A DNA stretch of 64,000 nt from Rheinheimera soli (GTDB taxonomy: Bacteria; Pseudomonadota; Gammaproteobacteria; Enterobacterales; Alteromonadaceae): contig NZ_JAJOYU010000013.1 in assembly GCF_021290985.1 (NCBI RefSeq), positions 1 to 64,000 on the forward strand, read 5' to 3'. The first letter of the stretch is position 1. Every line of letters begins with the position of its first letter. Below the pieces are notes generated by a model. That model worked only from the letters and a program-made list of their open reading frames with translations. It did not search any database and was not told the origin of the DNA. Position numbers and translations under genes: made by a program. This document shows positions 8,158 to 17,925 of the stretch, one piece after another.

Positions 8158-8754
8158 ATGAACGAACGTATTGGTTTTGTCAGCCAGCCGGGTAGTGCTG
8201 TGACTGTGGAATTACCAGACTGGGTGGCAGCTTTTGTCGACTGGCACAAAACCTATAATAACGATGACGAAAAAATGGCGTTAGCCATTGAGTTATCAAA
8301 ACAAAACGTTGAACGTGGCACTGGTGGTCCTTTTGGTACTGCTATTTTTGACCGCTCATCAGGTCAGCTGTTAGGCGTTGGGGTGAACCGTGTGGTGCCT
8401 TTAACCAATTCGACCTTACATGGTGAAACAGTGGCTATTATGATGGCCGAAAAAGCGCTGGGTACTTTTACTTTGGCCACAGACAGTGGTCGAGAACTTT
8501 TCACATCTTGCGAGCCTTGCGCTATGTGTATGGGCGCAGTGCTGTGGAGTGGTGTCAATCGTATGGTCTGTGCCGGAGCTGCTGAAGATGCGCGTGCTAT
8601 AGGTTTTGACGAAGGCCCGGTATTTGAACAGTCGTATCAGTATTTAGAAAATGCCGGTATGGAAGTGGTACGCCAATTTAAACGCAGTGACGCTAAAGCC
8701 GTGCTGGATTATTATAAAAATTCCGGGGGCCGCATTTATAACGGCCGGGATTAA
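8158..8754 (+). CDS. Cytidine/deoxycytidylate-type nucleoside deaminase
   Basis: Zinc-dependent deaminase of the CDA superfamily, 198 residues. HGETVAI carries the zinc His and catalytic Glu (about 88-90), and SCEPCAMCMGAV carries the two zinc Cys (about 121 and 124). This PCxxC arrangement is shared by guanine deaminases and TadA. The longer N-terminal part and the C-terminal GRIYNGRD fit the guanine deaminase (GuaD-like) branch better than tRNA adenosine deaminase, but the substrate is not proved. AGGA precedes the ATG. The next gene starts 12 bases after its stop, so the two form an operon. Confidence 0.87.
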   Translation: MNERIGFVSQPGSAVTVELPDWVAAFVDWHKTYNNDDEKMALAIELSKQNVERGTGGPFGTAIFDRSSGQLLGVGVNRVVPLTNSTLHGETVAIMMAEKALGTFTLATDSGRELFTSCEPCAMCMGAVLWSGVNRMVCAGAAEDARAIGFDEGPVFEQSYQYLENAGMEVVRQFKRSDAKAVLDYYKNSGGRIYNGRD

Positions 8755-8766
8755 AAGGATTTTTTA

Positions 8767-9261
8767 ATGTTATTTGTAGTGATGTTAGGTGGCAAACACC
8801 CCAAAGCAAAAATTGAAGTGCACGATGTAGCTTTTGTGACTGGCGATAGCATTGAAGACTGTTATCCGCAGTTACGCGAGCAATGGTTTGGCACTATGGC
8901 GGGTATGCATATCGATTCCTGGATGCAGGTCGATGGGGTCGAAGGTTATCAGTTGCATTTTACCGATCTGGCTCCGGCTGCCGATGAACTGCGGTTGTTT
9001 TTTATTAATTTAGGCGGCTATACGCCAGGCACTTTTGGTGAAGATCATCATTATTTGCTGGTCACAGCCCAAGACAAAGCCGAAGCCAAACAAAAGGGCA
9101 AAGCTTACCTGCCTAAAATCTGGGATAAACCTCACACCGATGCAGTGGTGGATGTTGACGATTGCATCGCTATTGATCAGGTATGTGGTCGCTATGTGCG
9201 GCTGGTCCCGGGTGAGCACAAAGAAACCGTCTATCAGTCGGATTATATTATTTTGGGGTAA
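8767..9261 (+). CDS. DUF1543 domain protein
   Basis: A 164-residue soluble protein of the DUF1543 family, which has no assigned function. It starts MLFVVMLGGKHPKAKIEVHDV, typical of the family, and contains two alpha/beta repeats: the first around VHDVAFVTGDSIEDCYPQLR and a second around HHYLLVTAQDKAEAKQKGKA, which suggests an internal duplication. AAGGA sits 7 bases upstream of the ATG. It is co-transcribed with the deaminase and ends at a hairpin terminator. Confidence 0.85.
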   Translation: MLFVVMLGGKHPKAKIEVHDVAFVTGDSIEDCYPQLREQWFGTMAGMHIDSWMQVDGVEGYQLHFTDLAPAADELRLFFINLGGYTPGTFGEDHHYLLVTAQDKAEAKQKGKAYLPKIWDKPHTDAVVDVDDCIAIDQVCGRYVRLVPGEHKETVYQSDYIILG

Positions 9262-9268
9262 TCAGCAA

Positions 9269-9294
9269 GGTCAGAGCTAAAGCTCCGACCTTTT
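9269..9294 (+). terminator. Terminator after the deaminase-DUF1543 operon
   Basis: GGTCAGAGC and GCTCCGACC pair around TAAA with one mismatch, followed by TTTT. It touches the stop codon of the convergent response regulator gene. Confidence 0.65.
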
Positions 9295-10924
9295 ACAACT
9301 GCACCGAAGACAAGCCCGGCTGGGTTTTCTTTAAGGTTGTCACGTACTTTTCAAAGCGATCCTGTTCGCTTTTTTCCAGCTGATTTTGCCGAAGCACACG
9401 AGCGGCGTTGCGTGCGTAGTTGATGGTTTCACCTGTTACGCCTGCGCTTTTGCTCATCGCCTGCAACAAATTTAGCGCTATCACCGGATTGGTTGGCATA
9501 AAGTCGAAGGTTTCACAAAACAGCATTACGGCACGGCCATACTGGCCCATACGGTAGGCATCTGAGGCTTCGGTATTAATTTGTTTGATCTGCAGCTTTA
9601 AGCTTTCGTGTTTGTCTTGTTCCAGTTGCAGCATAATGCGCTGGGTTTCAGTCAGGAAATCATCGTCATACAACATGGTTTTTAGACGGTCGATGCAAAG
9701 CTGGCTGGAATACAAATCACCCAGTTCAAAATAAGCTTTTGCAGCATCCATACAGCTGTCGATGGTCAGATCATCCAGCGGTAAATCCTGAATTTGTTGC
9801 ATCAGTTCGCGACCTTCTTTGATGGCGCCACGACAACTGCTCATACGGCTGCGTAAGATCACTGTTTCCCGCTTCAAAGCATCGACGTTAAAACGTTTAT
9901 GCAAAGCGTCTAATAATTTGCCTGCATTTTGCAGAATGACAGCTTTATCCATCACTGATGCGCCTTTGGCTTGATCCACCAAAGCGCGGGCATGGTTCAG
10001 ATAATTGTCAGCGGTATCGTCAACAGAGTGGCGGGCTCCCTGAACTATTTTTCCGGCAATACGGGCTGCGATATCGGTATGACCCAAAATGACGCATAAA
10101 TTACTTAAAGTCTTTTGTCGGCTGACATTTTTGGGTGACAAGGTTGCAGCTTTTGTCAGGGTTTCAAAGGCCTGTTGATAGCGCCCATGACGCACGTACA
10201 ACCTGGATAACCAATCCAAGGCTTCCACTTTGGTCTCACCAAACTGAGTCAAATCAGCTAGTTCCAGCTCGGTATCTTCCCAGCGTTCCAGATAAAAACA
10301 GCTTAAGGCATGCCCCAGACGTGCCCAGCTGTAAGCTTTTTGTTGTAAAACTTTTTGGTAAAACACTTCTGCTTTATCGTACTGGCCTAATTTCAGCAGC
10401 AGTTCGCCTTTTAATCGCATGGCTTGCAGTGCGTAATCGGGTTTGGTTCGGATCACTAAATCACATTCACGGGAGGCTTCGGCATAGTCTTGCTCAAACA
10501 GGCGGAAAAATACTTTACGTAATTCAATTCGGTGCCTGATGGCTCTGCATATGCGCTCTTCTAAAGCCGGCGCGGTGAAAGGTTTCAGCAAATAGTCATC
10601 GGGTTGCAGTTCAATCACCCCGTGAACAATCTGGCTTTGAGCTTCGGCGCTAATGACAATAAAGCAGCAGAGTGGGGCCAGTAGTTGTTGTTTTTTCAGT
10701 GCTTCAAATAACTGATAACCATCTTTGCAATCACCGAGATTGAAGTCACACAAAATAAAATCAAAGGGCATTTCTATGCACTTATGCATAGCTTCGCCTG
10801 CGTCTTTGGCTACATGAATAGCCTCAAACCCCATTTGTTGTAACATTCCTTTTACGGTGGCCCGAACGGGCGCACAGTCATCAATGACCAAGACTTTTTT
10901 ACAACGAAAAAATGACTGGTCCAT
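9293..10924 (-). CDS. Response regulator with C-terminal tetratricopeptide repeats
   Basis: A 543-residue two-component output protein. Residues about 9-130 are a receiver domain: acidic pair IDD (15-16), phospho-acceptor Asp60 in LCDFNLGD, switch Ser in VISAEA and Lys in LLKPF. The rest is helical and reads as tetratricopeptide repeats, for example KPDYALQAMRLKGELLLKLGQYDKAEVFYQKVL. There is no DNA-binding or enzymatic domain, so output is probably by protein-protein contact. Similar REC-TPR proteins occur in Shewanella- and Rheinheimera-like bacteria. No histidine kinase is adjacent. Monocistronic, convergent with the DUF1543 gene. Confidence 0.88.
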   Translation of the reverse strand: MDQSFFRCKKVLVIDDCAPVRATVKGMLQQMGFEAIHVAKDAGEAMHKCIEMPFDFILCDFNLGDCKDGYQLFEALKKQQLLAPLCCFIVISAEAQSQIVHGVIELQPDDYLLKPFTAPALEERICRAIRHRIELRKVFFRLFEQDYAEASRECDLVIRTKPDYALQAMRLKGELLLKLGQYDKAEVFYQKVLQQKAYSWARLGHALSCFYLERWEDTELELADLTQFGETKVEALDWLSRLYVRHGRYQQAFETLTKAATLSPKNVSRQKTLSNLCVILGHTDIAARIAGKIVQGARHSVDDTADNYLNHARALVDQAKGASVMDKAVILQNAGKLLDALHKRFNVDALKRETVILRSRMSSCRGAIKEGRELMQQIQDLPLDDLTIDSCMDAAKAYFELGDLYSSQLCIDRLKTMLYDDDFLTETQRIMLQLEQDKHESLKLQIKQINTEASDAYRMGQYGRAVMLFCETFDFMPTNPVIALNLLQAMSKSAGVTGETINYARNAARVLRQNQLEKSEQDRFEKYVTTLKKTQPGLSSVQL

Positions 10925-11253
10925 AGCGTTTTAACTCTTATTATGCGTTTAGCTGCTGATTTATAGCGACGAAATCATGGGCCGCATACTAAATAGCCAA
11001 AATGCTTTTGTAAAGTATGTTTTTTATATGTTAATTGGCATTAATAGCTGCTTCAGTTTAAAGATAGCAGAAAGATCCTATAACTCATCACCTTAGCCTG
11101 AAGCATCACAAAATGAATTATTTTTGTACTGAAGAAAAGATATACGAAGATGGTCAGCTGATTACTTATATCAGAACTTAAATGTCTGATTTGCTCGGTT
11201 CGTACTTGTGGCATAATAAAACCGTTCTGTAGGCAGTTTAAGGTTGTACCTCT
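10925..11253. other. Intergenic region, AT-rich
   Basis: This 329-base stretch separates the divergent response regulator and endonuclease genes and presumably holds both promoters. An open frame of 22 codons (11112-11180) lacks a ribosome binding site and is not called. No clear repeat, RNA or operator was seen. Confidence 0.5.
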
Positions 11254-12210
11254 TTGTTTAAATTCATATTTTCTTTTGCTTTTGTTGTTGTTTGGGCCGT
11301 GGCTGCTGCCCCTGCTAACTTTGATTCCGCCAAAAAACTAGCCAGCCGTATCTATGCACCTGAAAAACAAGAGTTTTATTGTGGATGCGATATCCGTTGG
11401 CAAGCAGGTAAAGGCATTCCTGATCTGAACGCCTGTGGTTATCAAATTCGGAAAAATGGCCCACGCGCCAGCCGCATTGAATGGGAGCATGTGATGCCAG
11501 CCCAGCAATTTGGTTCCCCTTTGACTTGTTGGAAAAACGGCGGGCGTGAGCAATGTGGCAAAACAGATAGTTTGTTTAAACAAATGGAAGCCGATTTATT
11601 TAACCTCAAACCTGCAATAGGCGAAGTAAACGGTGACAGAGCGCATTACCGTTTTGCTATGTTGCCACCTCAAGCGCCACAATATGGTTCCTGTGAAGTG
11701 AAAGTCGACTTTAAAAGTCGGCAGGTTGAACCAAGACCACAAATTCGCGGCGATATAGCCCGTATTCATTTTTACATGGCCGACAAATACAACATTCATT
11801 TATCAAAAGCCCAGCAGCAGCTTTTTATGGCCTGGCATCAGCAGGACCCTGTCGATGACACAGAACTGAAGCTGCAGCAACGTATTGCTCAGCATATGGG
11901 TCATGGCAATGACTTTGTCACAGGAAAAAAAGTCTGGCAGCTGAATTACAAAGCCTCGGGTTTTGGCCTGAATAAACAAGCTCAGGCCAGTCAAATTGCG
12001 GCAGTAGCACCGGTTCAGACCGAGCAAGCCTCAGGTCAGGTGCTGGGCAATAAACGCAGCAAGTTGTATCACTTAAGTCATTGCAGCGGCTATCGTCAGG
12101 TGTCAGAGCGCAATCAGCAATGGTTTGAAACAGAACAACAAGCGCTAAATGCAGGCTTTAAAAGAGCTGGTAATTGCGGTGCTGAAGCTTCGATAGGCGC
12201 TGAAGACTGA
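11254..12210 (+). CDS. Secreted endonuclease I (EndA/Dns family) with Ada-like C-terminal domain
   Basis: Extracellular or periplasmic DNA/RNA endonuclease of the beta-beta-alpha-metal type. The only sensible start is TTG at 11254, which gives the signal peptide FKFIFSFAFVVVWAVAAAPA; AAGG lies about 10 bases upstream. The catalytic segment is RIEWEHVMPAQQFG (about 74-87), followed by EADLFNLKPAIGEVNGDR; paired Cys match the disulfides of the Vibrio and E. coli enzymes. Beyond residue about 265 an added domain reads NKRSKLYHLSHCSGY...GFKRAGNC, resembling the small metal-binding Ada/TfoX-like fold fused to some nucleases. Role: degrading external DNA for nutrients or limiting transformation. 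Confidence 0.9.
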   Translation: MFKFIFSFAFVVVWAVAAAPANFDSAKKLASRIYAPEKQEFYCGCDIRWQAGKGIPDLNACGYQIRKNGPRASRIEWEHVMPAQQFGSPLTCWKNGGREQCGKTDSLFKQMEADLFNLKPAIGEVNGDRAHYRFAMLPPQAPQYGSCEVKVDFKSRQVEPRPQIRGDIARIHFYMADKYNIHLSKAQQQLFMAWHQQDPVDDTELKLQQRIAQHMGHGNDFVTGKKVWQLNYKASGFGLNKQAQASQIAAVAPVQTEQASGQVLGNKRSKLYHLSHCSGYRQVSERNQQWFETEQQALNAGFKRAGNCGAEASIGAED

Positions 12211-12307
12211 ACCCTTATTCTGGCAAAACCAACGCAGAGCAACTTGCATCGCTGAGGTAGTTCGCGGTACAACCTTGAGTAATAAGTTTATTGATCAGGG
12301 ATTTTTT

Positions 12308-13333
12308 ATGCGCCGCACCATGTCTTTTTTAGCTTTAAGCTGCTTTTCTGCTCTGGCTTTTGCCACACAACCAATAGCTATAGTCATACACGGTGGTGCC
12401 GGTACCATCAATAAAAGCCAGATGACAGATGCTCAGGAGCAGGCCTATCACGCCACCTTAAAACATGCGGTGGATACAGGCTATGCCGTGCTGGAAAAAG
12501 GCGGCAGCAGTGTAGATGCCGTGACAGCAGCTGTGCTGATTATGGAAGACTCTCCGCTTTTTAATGCAGGTAAAGGCGCTGTGTATACCTATGATGAGGG
12601 GCATGAACTGGATGCCTCCATTATGCGTGGCGATAACCTGATGGCTGGTGCAGCTTCGGGTTTAACTCATGTGAAAAACCCTGTGTTATTAGCCCGCGCT
12701 GTAATGGAAAAATCTGAGCATGTGATGCTCTCTGGTGCTGGTGCTGAGCAGTTTGCCAAAGAGCAAGGGCTGGAGCTGGTTGAAAACTCCTATTTTGATA
12801 CAGAGTTTCGTTACGAGGCTTTAAAAAAAGCCAAACAAAGTATGCAAAAAGTGCCACATCAGGCACAAAACTACCGTTTAAATGCACCATGGCAAGCTGA
12901 ATGGAATATGGGCACTGTAGGCGCTGTGGCTATGGATCGCAGTGGTTTGTTAACTGCTGCTACTTCTACTGGCGGCATGACAGCCAAACGTTATGGCCGT
13001 ATTGGTGATGCGCCTATTATTGGCGCAGGTAACTTTGCGGACAATGCCAGCTGTGCGGTTTCTGCCACTGGTCATGGTGAGTTTTTTATCCGCTACCGTG
13101 TGGCTTCAGATATATGTGCCAGGGTGAAATATCAGGGCATCAGTGCTGATAAAGCGGCCGACCAAGTGATACAGCAAGAATTAGCCAAAGTCGGTGGTAC
13201 TGGTGGCGTGATCCTGATTGACCACAAAGGTAAAGTAGGCTGGAGCTTTAATACCGAGGGCATGTACAGAGCCAAAAAAACCGAAGGCGAAGCCACAATT
13301 ACTGAAATTTTTAAAGAGAGTTCAGCCAAGTAG
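12308..13333 (+). CDS. Isoaspartyl peptidase/L-asparaginase (Ntn hydrolase)
   Basis: Plant-type asparaginase/isoaspartyl dipeptidase of 341 residues, made as a precursor that cleaves itself. ATG 12308 is chosen because AGGGA lies 6 bases upstream and the first 20 residues then form a clean signal peptide (FLALSCFSALAFA), so the enzyme is probably periplasmic. IVIHGGAGT at the start of the mature protein is typical of the family. The autoprocessing nucleophile is the Thr in MGTVGAVA (about Thr203), and TATSTGGM and GDAPIIGAG carry substrate-binding residues. It hydrolyses asparagine or isoaspartyl peptides. The CBS gene follows within 60 bases. Confidence 0.9.
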   Translation: MRRTMSFLALSCFSALAFATQPIAIVIHGGAGTINKSQMTDAQEQAYHATLKHAVDTGYAVLEKGGSSVDAVTAAVLIMEDSPLFNAGKGAVYTYDEGHELDASIMRGDNLMAGAASGLTHVKNPVLLARAVMEKSEHVMLSGAGAEQFAKEQGLELVENSYFDTEFRYEALKKAKQSMQKVPHQAQNYRLNAPWQAEWNMGTVGAVAMDRSGLLTAATSTGGMTAKRYGRIGDAPIIGAGNFADNASCAVSATGHGEFFIRYRVASDICARVKYQGISADKAADQVIQQELAKVGGTGGVILIDHKGKVGWSFNTEGMYRAKKTEGEATITEIFKESSAK

Positions 13334-13388
13334 CTTGCGCTGGTCTAAGCTTAAGCTGCTAGGAAAATACGACACTTTTGAGGGGCTT

Positions 13389-13808
13389 ATGGACTTATTA
13401 AAAATATCCGATCATATGAATCGTCACCCTGTGACCTTTACCGAAGAGATGTCAGTGGAAGAGGCGGTCAATAAACTGATCCTCGCAGAACAACTCGGCG
13501 GGCCTGTGATCAACAAAGAAAAAAAGGTCATTGGTTTTGTCTCTGAACAGGATTGCTTGTCCAGAATGTTATCTGGTACTTATCATTTGCAGCAGGCAGC
13601 TTCAGTTAAAGATGTGATGCGCAGAGAAGTGCTGACGGTAAAGTCTTACCACGGCATTGTAGATTTAGCTCAAACCATGCTGATGGCCAAACCTAAGGTG
13701 TACCCTGTGGTGGATGATGACGGTTATCTGCTGGGCGTGATTAGCAGAACCGATGTACTAAGAGCTATAGACTTAGAACTGCACTCCCATTACAAAGCAG
13801 TCAGTTGA
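13389..13808 (+). CDS. CBS-pair domain protein
   Basis: A 139-residue protein consisting of two CBS motifs (about 10-60 and 72-130), a module that binds adenine nucleotides and regulates partners. The first motif holds VEEAVNKLILAEQLGGPVI and the second IVDLAQTMLMAKPKVYPVVDDDGYLLGVISRTDVLRAI. The ATG at 13389 is preferred over TTG 13335 because GAGGGG lies directly upstream and CBS proteins usually begin close to the first motif. Partner unknown. It may be co-transcribed with the peptidase gene 55 bases upstream; a terminator follows. Confidence 0.82.
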   Translation: MDLLKISDHMNRHPVTFTEEMSVEEAVNKLILAEQLGGPVINKEKKVIGFVSEQDCLSRMLSGTYHLQQAASVKDVMRREVLTVKSYHGIVDLAQTMLMAKPKVYPVVDDDGYLLGVISRTDVLRAIDLELHSHYKAVS

Positions 13809-13824
13809 CGTATTTCCAGGAAAT

Positions 13825-13847
13825 GCACCGTTTTAAGCGGTGCTTTT
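13825..13847 (+). terminator. Terminator after the CBS gene
   Basis: GCACCG (13825-13830) pairs with CGGTGC (13838-13843) over a 7-base loop and is followed by TTTTA. It separates the CBS gene from hrpA. Confidence 0.7.
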
Positions 13848-13877
13848 ACTGGATCTCAAGCCCCTGAACTTGGTAGC

Positions 13878-16800
13878 ATGTCGCCCCTATCTCTTGAGGG
13901 CCTTGTGTTGACCGACTCTACTGTTAAAGCTGCTAGTACTACCAACGACGCTGAAATTTCTGTTGCCGCGCTTGCTAAAGCCATTCCCAATTCATTATCT
14001 AAAGATCAGCACCGTTTTCGCCAGACCTTGCAGGGTATTAAAAAACAACAGGATGAAAACAAACAGCAGCAGTTAATGCAGCAGCTGTCGGTAAAAATCG
14101 CCACTTCTATGCAACTACGCGCTCAGCGTCTCGCCGCAATGCCGACTATTGAATACCCGGCTGAGCTGCCTGTTGTAGGCAAAAAAGACGATATTAAAGC
14201 CGCTATTGCCAAACATCAGGTGGTGATTATTGCCGGTGAAACAGGCTCGGGTAAAACCACCCAAATTCCAAAAATCTGTTTAGAGTTAGGCCGTGGTGTG
14301 GCTGGTATGATAGGCCATACCCAGCCACGTCGTTTAGCAGCCCGTAGTGTCTCTGCACGCTTGGCTGAAGAGCTGAAATGCCCTGTAGGGCAGCAGGTGG
14401 GTTATAAAATCCGTTTTGGCGATCACACAGCACCCACTACTTTAGTCAAACTGATGACAGACGGTGTGCTGCTGGCGGAAATTCAGCAGGATAGATTTTT
14501 AAATCAATACGACACCATCATCATCGATGAAGCGCACGAGCGCAGTTTAAATATCGACTTTTTATTGGGTTATTTAAAGCAGCTGTTACCACGCCGCCCT
14601 GATTTAAAAGTCATTATCACCTCGGCCACTATAGATCCAGAGCGTTTTTCCAAACATTTTTTTGATGCGCCTATTATCGAAGTCTCAGGCCGTACTTATC
14701 CGGTCGAAACCCGCTACCGGCCTTTGGCAGAAAACGACGATAAAGATGCCGATCAACTGCAATCTATCTTTGATGCAGTGGAAGAGCTGTATCGTGAGCC
14801 ACCGGGCGATATTCTGATTTTCCTAAACGGTGAGCGTGAAATTCGTGACACAGCAGATGCGCTGGAAAAGTTAAAACTGCCTCATACCGAAATACTGCCG
14901 CTGTATGCCCGTTTAAGTGCGGCCGAGCAAAATCGGATTTTCCAGACTGGCGTAGGACGGCGCATAGTTTTGTCGACTAACGTGGCTGAAACCTCGTTAA
15001 CAGTGCCGGGTATTCGTTATGTGATAGACCCTGGCACAGTGCGTATTTCGCGTTACAGCTACAGATCTAAAGTACAACAGCTGCCAATTGAAGCCGTCAG
15101 TCAGGCCAGCGCCAATCAGCGTAAAGGCCGTTGTGGCCGCGTCGCTGCTGGTATCTGTATTCGGTTATACAGCGAAGAAGATTTTAATGGCAGACCAGAA
15201 TTTACCGATCCGGAGATCCTGCGCACCAACTTAGCTTCTGTTATTTTACAAATGCTGGCGTTGGGTTTAGGCGATATTCAGGCTTTCCCTTTTTTAGAGC
15301 GGCCAGACAGTCGTTTTATTAACGACGGTATTAAGCTGTTGGAAGAGCTGGGGGCTGTGAAGCCTCAGTCCAATAGCCATAGTTTGCAAATGACCGACTT
15401 AGGACGGCAAATCAGCCGTTTACCCGTCGATCCTCGTTTAGCCCGTATGGTATTTGCGGCGACAGAGCACAGCTGTTTGCAGGAAGTGCTGGTAATTGTC
15501 TCAGCTTTGTCTATTCAGGACCCACGCGAACGTCCGCTGGATAAACAGCAAAAAGCCGATGAATTGCATGGTCGTTTTGCCGATCCTGATTCAGATTTCA
15601 GTGCCTGGCTCAAACTCTGGGCTTATCTGCAAGAGAAGCAGGACGAGCTGACCAACAACCAGTTCCGCCGTTTATGTAAACAAGAGCTGCTCAATTACCT
15701 GCGTGTGCGCGAATGGCAGGATTTATTTGGCCAGTTAAGCCAAATTTGTACCGAGCAGCAATGGAGCCTGAATTCGCAGGTTGCATCCTACGAGCAAATC
15801 CACAGCGCTTTATTAACAGGTTTATTAGGCCAAATCGGTAGCCGCGACAGCGACGCCGATTATATGGGCCCGCGTCAAAGCCGCTTTTTTGTCTTCCCTG
15901 GCAGCAGCTTATTTAAACGTAAACCTAAATGGGTGATGGCGGCTGAACTGGTGGAAACCTCCAAGCTGTATGCCCGTGCTGTGGCCAAAATTGAGCCTGA
16001 ATGGGTTGAACCTGCGGCTATGCATTTAGTCACCCGCAGTTACAGTGAACCACATTGGGAAAAGAAAAAAGGTGCAGTGGTGGCTTATGAACAGGTGTCT
16101 TTGTATGGCTTGATCATTGTCGGCAAACGCCCTGTGCTGTACAGTAAAATAGACCCTGCCACTTGTCACAACATTTTTATCCGCAGTGCTTTGGTGGAGC
16201 AGGATTTAGGCCTGAACGAAAGCTTTTTAGCCCATAACCAAAAGCTGATTGAGCAAGTCACAGAGCTGGAAGAAAAAGCCCGCCGCCGCGATATTCTGGT
16301 GGATGAAGAGACCTTAGCTGCGTTTTATGCTGAAAAAATTCCGCTCTGGGCCAACAACAGAGTGGATTTTGCCAAATGGTGGAAAGAGGCCAAAGCCAAA
16401 GATGCCAAGTTGCTGCATCTGGATTTAGAGCAGCTGTATAAACGCGACGCCTCAGAAGTCACGGCCGATAAATTCCCCGAATTTTGGCGTCAGGGCAATT
16501 TAACTTTACCTTTGGATTATCATTTTTCACCGGGTGCACCGGACGATGGCGTCAGTCTGGTGGTGCCTTTGTCGTTATTAAATCAGCTGGAAGAGCAGGG
16601 TTTTGACTGGTTAATTCCAGGCTTGCGACACGATTTACTGGTAGCGTTGATTAAATGCCTGCCCAAACAATACAGACGTAACTTTGTGCCAGCGCCAAAT
16701 TACGCCGATGCCTTATTGCAAAGCATTAAACCCGAAGACGGGCCTTTGCTGGATGTGGTCAGCAACAGATTAAAGCGGATGTCGGGTGTGACTATTCCGG

Positions 16801-17825
16801 ACGATGCCTGGGAGCTTTCTGGCATTGAAACTCATCTGAAGTTTAACTTTAAGATAGTGGATGACAAAGGCAACACCCTGAAACAAGGCCGCTCTTTGGC
16901 GCTGTTAAAACAAGAGTTGCAAGGCAAGGTACAACAGAGTTTAAGTCAGGTGGCAGAGCGGGGCATAGAGCAGGACAAACTCACCCAATGGTCTTTTGGT
17001 CAGTTGCCGCGTGAATACATCAAAATGCAGGCCGGTTATCAAATCAAAGCCTATCCGGCTTTGGTGGATAACAAAGATTCGGTAGCTATTAAGCTGTTGG
17101 ATAACGCCGAACAAGCCGCTGAACAAAGTAAACTGGGCCTGCGCCGTTTAGTGCTTTTAAACGTGCCATCGCCTGTCAAATACCTGCAGGAATCCTTGCC
17201 CAACAAGGCCAAGCTGGGTTTGTATTTTAATCCTTTTGGCAAAGTGCTGGAGCTGATAGACGATTGTATCGCTGCTGGTGTTGACCAACTGATCAGCGAG
17301 CAGCCCTGGCCTGAAACCGAAGCGGATTTTACCGCGGTGAAAGAGAAAATCCGCGCAGAGCTGGGTGAAACAGTGCTGCGTATCGCGCTGAAAGTGGAGC
17401 AAATTTTAACCCTGGGCCATGAAATTCAGAAAAAGCTCAAAGGTAAAGTTGAGTTAAAACATGTGCAAGGTCAGGGGGAAATCAAGCAACATCTCGACTC
17501 TTTATTGTTTAAGGGCTTTGTCAGCACTCATGGTGCGACGCGTTTGGATGCTATTTTGCGTTATTTACAGGCGCTGCAAAAACGTCAGGAAAAACTGCCT
17601 GTGGATCCAAACCGCGACAGATTAATGTCACACGAATACCAAAAAGCAGCAGACGCCTATCAGAATTTACTGGGGAAATTTGCCGGCCGCAGTATTCCGG
17701 AGCCGGTGCTGGCGATACGCTGGATGCTGGAGGAACTTAAAGTGTCGTTACATGCTCAAACTTTAGGAACACCTTATCCTGTCTCGGTAAAACGTATTTT
17801 GCAGGCCGTTGCAGAGTTAAAGTAA
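13878..17825 (+). CDS. hrpA: ATP-dependent RNA helicase HrpA
   Basis: DEAH-box RNA helicase of 1315 residues, close to the E. coli length of 1300. Walker A GETGSGKT lies at about 119-126, the DEAH box in IIIDEAHERSLN at about 217, TSATIDPERF at about 251, and motif VI QRKGRCGR at about 414. After the helicase core come the winged-helix, ratchet and OB-fold segments and the long DUF3418 C-terminal half typical of HrpA. In E. coli it acts on stalled or colliding ribosomes and mRNA. It has its own unit between terminators; the exact start is uncertain because the first 40 residues are not conserved. Confidence 0.95.
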   Translation: MSPLSLEGLVLTDSTVKAASTTNDAEISVAALAKAIPNSLSKDQHRFRQTLQGIKKQQDENKQQQLMQQLSVKIATSMQLRAQRLAAMPTIEYPAELPVVGKKDDIKAAIAKHQVVIIAGETGSGKTTQIPKICLELGRGVAGMIGHTQPRRLAARSVSARLAEELKCPVGQQVGYKIRFGDHTAPTTLVKLMTDGVLLAEIQQDRFLNQYDTIIIDEAHERSLNIDFLLGYLKQLLPRRPDLKVIITSATIDPERFSKHFFDAPIIEVSGRTYPVETRYRPLAENDDKDADQLQSIFDAVEELYREPPGDILIFLNGEREIRDTADALEKLKLPHTEILPLYARLSAAEQNRIFQTGVGRRIVLSTNVAETSLTVPGIRYVIDPGTVRISRYSYRSKVQQLPIEAVSQASANQRKGRCGRVAAGICIRLYSEEDFNGRPEFTDPEILRTNLASVILQMLALGLGDIQAFPFLERPDSRFINDGIKLLEELGAVKPQSNSHSLQMTDLGRQISRLPVDPRLARMVFAATEHSCLQEVLVIVSALSIQDPRERPLDKQQKADELHGRFADPDSDFSAWLKLWAYLQEKQDELTNNQFRRLCKQELLNYLRVREWQDLFGQLSQICTEQQWSLNSQVASYEQIHSALLTGLLGQIGSRDSDADYMGPRQSRFFVFPGSSLFKRKPKWVMAAELVETSKLYARAVAKIEPEWVEPAAMHLVTRSYSEPHWEKKKGAVVAYEQVSLYGLIIVGKRPVLYSKIDPATCHNIFIRSALVEQDLGLNESFLAHNQKLIEQVTELEEKARRRDILVDEETLAAFYAEKIPLWANNRVDFAKWWKEAKAKDAKLLHLDLEQLYKRDASEVTADKFPEFWRQGNLTLPLDYHFSPGAPDDGVSLVVPLSLLNQLEEQGFDWLIPGLRHDLLVALIKCLPKQYRRNFVPAPNYADALLQSIKPEDGPLLDVVSNRLKRMSGVTIPDDAWELSGIETHLKFNFKIVDDKGNTLKQGRSLALLKQELQGKVQQSLSQVAERGIEQDKLTQWSFGQLPREYIKMQAGYQIKAYPALVDNKDSVAIKLLDNAEQAAEQSKLGLRRLVLLNVPSPVKYLQESLPNKAKLGLYFNPFGKVLELIDDCIAAGVDQLISEQPWPETEADFTAVKEKIRAELGETVLRIALKVEQILTLGHEIQKKLKGKVELKHVQGQGEIKQHLDSLLFKGFVSTHGATRLDAILRYLQALQKRQEKLPVDPNRDRLMSHEYQKAADAYQNLLGKFAGRSIPEPVLAIRWMLEELKVSLHAQTLGTPYPVSVKRILQAVAELK

Positions 17826-17925
17826 AGTAAATTTTTAGAAAATATTTGGCTGTTTTTTGGCAAATCGCTAAATAGGCCATACACTTAAGTGAAACGCATC
17901 GATGCGTTGGAATGGAGACTCAAGG

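Noticed and set aside
11112-11180. 22-codon open frame between the response regulator and endonuclease genes
   Set aside because: It has no ribosome binding site and is short enough to occur by chance in AT-rich DNA.
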